DNA from: an uncultured Geobacteraceae bacterium
Lineage (GTDB): Bacteria; Desulfobacterota; Desulfuromonadia; Geobacterales; Pseudopelobacteraceae
Length of the DNA stretch: 9,442 bases
Assembly: GCA_903879825.1 (NCBI GenBank)
Contig: CAIRND010000365.1
Location: forward strand, 1-9,442
Reading direction: 5' to 3'
Shown: one piece after another, positions 5,521 to 9,442 of the stretch
Layout: each line of letters begins with the position of its first letter
Numbering within the stretch: position 1 is the stretch's first letter
The notes under the pieces: generated by a model
Told to the model about the DNA's origin: nothing
What the model saw: the letters and a program-made list of their open reading frames with translations, nothing else
The model's database searches: none
Program-made: the position numbers and the translations under genes

Positions 5521-7183
5521 TATCTTCCTCTGCCGGCCAGAATTGTTTCTGCAGCTCATCCATCAAAGCCCCGAGGCTCTTGCGGTCACGAGCCGACACC
5601 GTTACGCTGTTCTGGGTACGGGCTGACTGACGCACCCGCAAAAACGCGACGAGATCCCTCTTTTTCATGTCATCAAGCAGGTCCGCTTTATTATACACCA
5701 GCAGCTCCTTTTTATCCCCCAGCTCCAACTCTGCCAGAATAGCCCGCACCTGCTCTATCTGATCTTCAAAACGGGGATGAGAAGCGTCCACCACGTGCAA
5801 CAGCAGATCGGCATCACGCATCTCTTCCAGCGTCGCTTTGAAAGCCCCTAACAGAGATTTCGGCAGGGAGCGGATAAATCCGACCGTATCAGTGATTATC
5901 ACCTCACGCTCACGCGGGAAACGAAGACGACGGGTAGAGGTATCCAGCGTTGCAAAAAGCAGATCTTCAGTAAAAACATCACTTTTAGTCAAGGAATTCA
6001 GCAAGGTAGACTTACCGGCATTGGTGTAACCGACGATAGAGATGATAGGCACACCAGCCTTAACCCGCTGTTTTCTCCGCTGGTCACGCCCTTGGGACAG
6101 CTCTTTAAGTTCCCGCTCCAGGCTGGTGATCCGGTCACGGACACGGCGCCGGTCCGTCTCCAGCTTGGTTTCACCCGGGCCACGGCCACCTATCCCTCCC
6201 ATCAAGCGCGACATCTGCACACCACGACCGGAGAGGCGCGGCAGCAGATATTTGAGTTGCGCCAACTCTACCTGCACCTTGCCGTCCAGTGTTTTAGCCC
6301 TGCGGGCGAATATATCGAGAATCAACTGACTGCGGTCAATAACCTTCAGTTCAGTCATTGCGGAAATAGTGCGCATCTGTGCCGGCGTCAGTTCCTGATC
6401 GAAGATCAACATACTGGCGCCTCGCTGCATGGCCCTGATAACCACATCACGCATCATCCCCTCTCCCATCAGGGTGCGGGGGTTAAGTGTTTTGGGACGC
6501 TGAATAAATTCGTCCAGTGCCTCAACCTGAGCGGTGCGGGATAACTCCCGCAGTTCAGCCATCGAATCTTCTGCGTCCTGACGGGTTCCCTTGGTCGTGA
6601 CAGAAATCAGAATCGCCCGTTCAAGAACATCCTTGGCTTTGGGTGTTAATCGAGCCGCTTTCTCCAAATCGGCTTCAAGCTCCGGGATGAAATGAATGCA
6701 GTCAAGATCAATCCGTTCCAGCGGGACGATCGCTTCGAGAGTGGTGCCTGTCCCCCTTTGGTCAGGAGCAAGCCATGCCAATTGAGCATACAGTTGATTT
6801 TTGCCGGGGGTATACATCAGGACGGCCAGCAGATCGAAGCGCAGCAGAGAAAGGTCGGTCAAGTCGTCTTCTGAGACCGGCTCATTTTTCAGGTGGGTGT
6901 GGACCAAGCGGAGACCGCGCATGACCCTTTTACCGAGCGGGTAATCAGGCAGTTCGGGTATGACCAGACCTTTTTCATCACCGACAATGACGTATTCCAC
7001 ATTACCGGCACGATTGATCAGGATACCGATTTGGCGACGCAAGTCACAAGATAGTTCTACGAGGCGGGCAGCCAGTTCGTGCGAACAAAACTCGGCAACG
7101 GGTACACGCCTGCGGTACAGGCGTTCCAGAGACTGTATCTGACTTGATTTTAAACCGGCAAGATTGCCAAACGCTTCTTTAAT
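5501..7183 (-). CDS. hflX: GTPase HflX (ribosome-splitting factor), apparent ATT start
   Basis: HflX is an OBG-HflX GTPase that binds 50S subunits and splits stalled or hibernating 70S ribosomes. GTPase motifs are intact: G1 GYTNAGKST, G2 region FATLDTSTRRL, G3 DTVGF, G4 NKAD and G5 SARDRKSL (about residues 385-393, 414-424, 432-436, 498-501 and 530-537 in the 560-residue reading). Ahead of them lies the HflX-specific domain, with QVELAQLKYLLPRLSGRG and the glycine-rich GGIGGRGPGETKLETDRRR linker. The first ordinary start (TTG 7042) has no Shine-Dalgarno. In-frame sequence resembling the family N-terminus (GNLAGLKSSQIQSLERLY) continues upstream to the fabI stop, so translation should start near 7183. 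The only sensible codon there is ATT, with GGAG 7 nt ahead. The conventional alternative is 5501-7042 (513 residues). It is the last gene of the fabI operon. Confidence 0.9.
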   Translation of the reverse strand: MKEAFGNLAGLKSSQIQSLERLYRRRVPVAEFCSHELAARLVELSCDLRRQIGILINRAGNVEYVIVGDEKGLVIPELPDYPLGKRVMRGLRLVHTHLKNEPVSEDDLTDLSLLRFDLLAVLMYTPGKNQLYAQLAWLAPDQRGTGTTLEAIVPLERIDLDCIHFIPELEADLEKAARLTPKAKDVLERAILISVTTKGTRQDAEDSMAELRELSRTAQVEALDEFIQRPKTLNPRTLMGEGMMRDVVIRAMQRGASMLIFDQELTPAQMRTISAMTELKVIDRSQLILDIFARRAKTLDGKVQVELAQLKYLLPRLSGRGVQMSRLMGGIGGRGPGETKLETDRRRVRDRITSLERELKELSQGRDQRRKQRVKAGVPIISIVGYTNAGKSTLLNSLTKSDVFTEDLLFATLDTSTRRLRFPREREVIITDTVGFIRSLPKSLLGAFKATLEEMRDADLLLHVVDASHPRFEDQIEQVRAILAELELGDKKELLVYNKADLLDDMKKRDLVAFLRVRQSARTQNSVTVSARDRKSLGALMDELQKQFWPAEEDTTQTEL

Positions 7184-7194
7184 GGGGAGACTCC
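7181..7194 (-). promoter_or_regulatory. Shine-Dalgarno and putative ATT initiation codon of hflX
   Basis: On the minus strand GGAG (7194-7191) is followed by 7 bases and then ATT (7183-7181). This ATT is six codons after the fabI stop, in the same frame, and immediately precedes the conserved-looking HflX N-terminus. No ATG, GTG or TTG exists in frame between the fabI stop and codon 48. Confidence 0.55.
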
Positions 7195-7198
7195 AGAG

Positions 7199-7966
7199 TT
7201 ATAGGCCAATGATGTTGTAACCACCATCAACATAATGAATCTCTCCGCTGACACCGCTGGCCATGTCACTACAGAGATAGAGTGCCGAATTGGCCACATC
7301 TTCCTGGGTGATGGTGCGTCGAAGCGGAGCTTTTGACTCAACATGGTTGAGAATTGTGTGAAATCCATTAACTCCGGCAGCAGCCAGAGTACGGATAGGA
7401 CCGGCAGAAATAGCGTTGACTCTCGTACCATCCGGTCCGAGTGCCTCGGACAGATAGCGCACGGAAGCCTCGAGCGCCGCTTTTGCGACACCCATGACGT
7501 TGTAACTCGGGAACACCTTCATCGCGCCATAGTAACTGAGTGTCAGGGCTGAACCGCCCCTCCCCTGCATCATCGTCTGGGCCGCTTTCATTATAGCCAG
7601 AAAAGAGTACACGCTGATATCCATCGCGGTAGCAAAACCTTCACGGGTGGTATTAAGAATCGTTCCCTTCAGCTCTTCCTTATTGGCAAAGGCGACAGCA
7701 TGGATAATGATATCGACACCATCCCATATTTTACCAAGCTCGCTAAATACGGCACCAATTTCATCATCACTGGAAACATTACACGGCAGTATCGCTGCGG
7801 CATCGATTGATTCTGCCAGTGGACGTACGCGTTTTTCAAAGGCTTCTCCCGCATAGGTTATCGCCAGTTCGGCACCTTGCTCATGGAAAAGCCGGGCAAT
7901 CGCCCAGGCAATACTCTTATCGTTTGCCACACCAAAAATTATTACTTTTTTGCCACGGAGCAACAT
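7199..7966 (-). CDS. fabI: enoyl-[acyl-carrier-protein] reductase (NADH), FabI
   Basis: A 255-residue short-chain dehydrogenase-fold enzyme that reduces trans-2-enoyl-ACP to acyl-ACP in the last step of each type II fatty-acid elongation cycle, in the cytosol. FabI features are complete. The NADH-binding GVANDKSIAWAIA (12-24) has the G-x5-S arrangement specific to FabI. The active-site Tyr-x6-Lys is Tyr155...Lys162 in YNVMGVAK, with Tyr145 ahead of it. The SAGPIRTLAAAG substrate loop is at 187-198, and the C-terminal HYVDGGYNIIGL closes the fold. Length matches the family (about 255-262). A strong GGAGG (7981-7977) lies 10 nt before ATG 7966 and overlaps the end of the upstream membrane-protein gene (2-base gap), so the two should be translationally coupled. 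Its stop codon lies 15 bases before the hflX start. Ala92 sits at the E. coli Gly93 position, as in several other natural FabIs. Confidence 0.96.
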   Translation of the reverse strand: MLLRGKKVIIFGVANDKSIAWAIARLFHEQGAELAITYAGEAFEKRVRPLAESIDAAAILPCNVSSDDEIGAVFSELGKIWDGVDIIIHAVAFANKEELKGTILNTTREGFATAMDISVYSFLAIMKAAQTMMQGRGGSALTLSYYGAMKVFPSYNVMGVAKAALEASVRYLSEALGPDGTRVNAISAGPIRTLAAAGVNGFHTILNHVESKAPLRRTITQEDVANSALYLCSDMASGVSGEIHYVDGGYNIIGL

Positions 7967-7968
7967 CT

Positions 7969-8307
7969 TTATAAATCCTCCATTTTTTGCACGCCGACTG
8001 ACATGTCCGGATCTTTTTTATCGGCAGGAGATTCCGCCACAATCGTTGTTTTTTCATGCTGATGTTCTGGTGCGACAGTATCTGATGAATCTGCAGAAGG
8101 CGTGTCAACGCCAGCACGTGCCGGTTCAGCCGTCAGTAACGATGCTTCAAGAGTTGCCAGCCGTTTTTCTATCGCTTCAAGAACTTCCAATGTCCGGTCT
8201 TGCTTTCCCTTAATCGCAAAGACAACAAACGGCATGATCAACCACACAATAGCCAGAAAAAGGCTGATAAAACTCATCATCACCATGAAACCGCCAACAA
8301 TCTCCAT
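7969..8307 (-). CDS. small single-pass membrane protein, function unknown
   Basis: A 112-residue protein with an N-terminal hydrophobic helix (about residues 6-32, rich in M, F, L, I, V, followed by AIKGKQDR), then a short amphipathic helix with coiled-coil character (EVLEAIEKRLATLEASL, 41-57), then a low-complexity Ala/Pro/Ser/Asp/His tail of about 55 residues. The lysine and arginine just after the helix suggest a cytoplasmic C-terminus. ATG 8307 is preferred because GGGAG (8318-8314) is 6 nt ahead; an ATG two codons earlier (8313) directly abuts that Shine-Dalgarno. Its last codons contain the fabI ribosome binding site, and the gap to fabI is only 2 bases. I recognise no characterised family. 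A role as a scaffold or regulator near the membrane would be speculation. Confidence 0.78.
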   Translation of the reverse strand: MEIVGGFMVMMSFISLFLAIVWLIMPFVVFAIKGKQDRTLEVLEAIEKRLATLEASLLTAEPARAGVDTPSADSSDTVAPEHQHEKTTIVAESPADKKDPDMSVGVQKMEDL

Positions 8308-8374
8308 ATACATCTCCCACGAAATATGAGTGTGGCTTATAACACAATAACTTCAAAAAGTAAGGTGCTATTTA

Positions 8375-9442
8375 TCATATGCGACAAAGCAATGCGGCGT
8401 GGTTGGAGCTGAACTGCGGCGGGTCGTTCCGAACTATCTCCGCTATGTCGGGGTGGCGTTTAAATTCACTCTCCAGAAAATGTCGCACTTTTTTTCGATC
8501 CCAGTTGCCGGGATGCTGAAAAGAAGTATAAAGCGAGAGATCCCCCGCATAGAACGGCCTGCCTCCGTATTCTGACGCCTCTTCCCCGTATAATGGCATA
8601 TTAAATATCGCCAGATTGAGGAAATTGATAGTCTGGTGGTGACGGGCAACGAATTCAAGTGTACGGCGCGCCTCAACAATTGTTTCCCCCGGTGTTCCAA
8701 ATAGCAGATAGCAGTAAACTGCTATTCCTGCGTTCTTAAGGTTATTCAAAACGCGCGAGGCTAATTCGAGATTAATCCCTTTGCACATTTTATCCAGCAC
8801 ACTCTGATCGCCCGACTCGAGCCCCAGCTTGAGCATCACACACCCCGAACGTTTGAGGGCACGACAGAATTCAAAGTCGGCGAGGTGTTCGTCAATTCGG
8901 GCAAAACCATACCACGGTGCTCCCGGTGGAGTTTCAATCAAGGCGTGCAACAGAGCCGGGCTGATGGCATTGTCCAGCAGGTGAATCAGAACGGGGTCGG
9001 TTTCTTTGATAAGATGCTGCAAGTCTGACATTACGTGAGAAATTGGTTCGGGGCGATATGCGTTTCCTTCGGCTCGTTCCGGACAAAATGAACAGTGATT
9101 CCAGTAACAGCCACTGGCGGCGCTCAAGGGGAGAATCAGCCCGGGTGAAAGATAATTTTTCAACGGCAGGGACGTGTAATCAGGTGGTACACGCTGGTGC
9201 GGCACCTGACTAATCCCCATGAATGCCAGTAACAGCTCTTCTCCCGGCCCGGCAATCAGACAATCGACAAGATCCCCAAAGGGGTTACTCCAACCGGGAT
9301 TCTGCATCCAGGAGGTTATCAAGCCACCACCAAGCACAATTTTGTGTGCCGGATGGTTTTTTCTGACGAAGCCGATCATGGCAAAGGTGCACAGCGCCTG
9401 ACTGAGGTAGTTGAGCGAAAAACCGACCGTTGCGACTCCGGC
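8375..9442 (-). CDS. B12-binding-domain radical SAM protein, N-terminus outside window
   Basis: At least 355 residues are visible and the frame runs open to base 9442, so the start lies beyond the window. The first visible part (VGFSLNYLSQALCTFAMIGF, then KIVLGGGLITSW) looks like the end of a cobalamin-binding Rossmann domain, although any DxHxxG cobalamin motif would be off-window. The radical SAM core follows, with a cluster motif GCYWNHCSFCPE (codons at 9083-9109). The three cysteines are spaced Cx4Cx2C and should coordinate the 4Fe-4S cluster that cleaves S-adenosylmethionine. Later core landmarks are LKLGLESGDQSVLDKM and YLLFGTPGET, typical of this superfamily. The C-terminus (DPPQFSSNHAALL) is also typical of such B12-type proteins. 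The substrate is unknown; related enzymes methylate or rearrange unactivated carbons. The small membrane protein lies 67 bases downstream on the same strand. Confidence 0.87.
   Translation of the reverse strand, partial: AGVATVGFSLNYLSQALCTFAMIGFVRKNHPAHKIVLGGGLITSWMQNPGWSNPFGDLVDCLIAGPGEELLLAFMGISQVPHQRVPPDYTSLPLKNYLSPGLILPLSAASGCYWNHCSFCPERAEGNAYRPEPISHVMSDLQHLIKETDPVLIHLLDNAISPALLHALIETPPGAPWYGFARIDEHLADFEFCRALKRSGCVMLKLGLESGDQSVLDKMCKGINLELASRVLNNLKNAGIAVYCYLLFGTPGETIVEARRTLEFVARHHQTINFLNLAIFNMPLYGEEASEYGGRPFYAGDLSLYTSFQHPGNWDRKKVRHFLESEFKRHPDIAEIVRNDPPQFSSNHAALLCRI

Noticed and set aside
7675..7720. FabI Ala92 at the E. coli Gly93 position as a triclosan-resistance change
   Set aside because: Ala at this position is a natural variant in other FabI proteins that remain inhibitor-sensitive, so it does not signal resistance.
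8336..8363. Minus-strand promoter for the small membrane gene (TTACTT-N16-TATAAG)
   Set aside because: The -10 is fair but the -35 matches only two of six consensus bases, and co-transcription with the radical SAM gene is equally possible.

Overview
The window is ordinary chromosomal DNA from a Gram-negative bacterium, most likely a member of the Desulfuromonadales (Geobacter/Pelobacter-like). That assignment rests on protein style and gene content: a long-N-terminus HflX, a FabI with the HAVAFAN active-site segment, a small 'WWKN' HNH protein next to a HAD phosphatase, and a B12-type radical SAM protein. No database was consulted. There is no CRISPR array, insertion sequence, integrase, prophage module or obvious defence island. 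The clearest candidate for an acquired gene is the solitary Fic gene beside the tRNA.

Layout, left to right. A tRNA-Arg(ACG) runs leftward off the window, with a well-formed sigma70-type promoter just upstream of it. A short unassigned gap follows. Next comes a class II (N-terminally autoinhibited) Fic protein, closed by a hairpin and U-run. A small HNH protein overlaps a HAD-family phosphatase by 26 bases. On the opposite strand a Nudix hydrolase is followed by an isochorismatase-fold cysteine hydrolase. A divergent spacer with a 7-bp inverted repeat separates the Nudix gene from a rightward run of three genes: a GT2 glycosyltransferase with a fused Rossmann-like C-terminal domain, a DUF2288 protein and YceH. 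This run converges on a leftward operon that reads, in transcription order, radical SAM protein (cut by the window end), small membrane protein, fabI and hflX. The yceH and hflX 3' ends overlap by 20 bp.

How the genes fit together. The leftward operon is tightly packed. The fabI Shine-Dalgarno lies inside the last codons of the membrane-protein gene, and hflX begins 15 nt after the fabI stop. Fatty-acid synthesis (FabI) and ribosome rescue/splitting (HflX) are therefore probably co-transcribed. The other genes are housekeeping or conserved unknowns.

The observation most worth a second look is the start of hflX. Conserved-looking HflX sequence continues 47 codons upstream of the first conventional start codon (a TTG with no Shine-Dalgarno). 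In that stretch there is no ATG, GTG or TTG. There is, however, an ATT codon preceded at 7 nt by GGAG and placed where the family's initiator methionine is expected. AUU initiation is the rare IF3-sensed start known from infC. Finding it on a ribosome-splitting GTPase would be notable, although a single-base sequence error (ATG read as ATT) is the main alternative.
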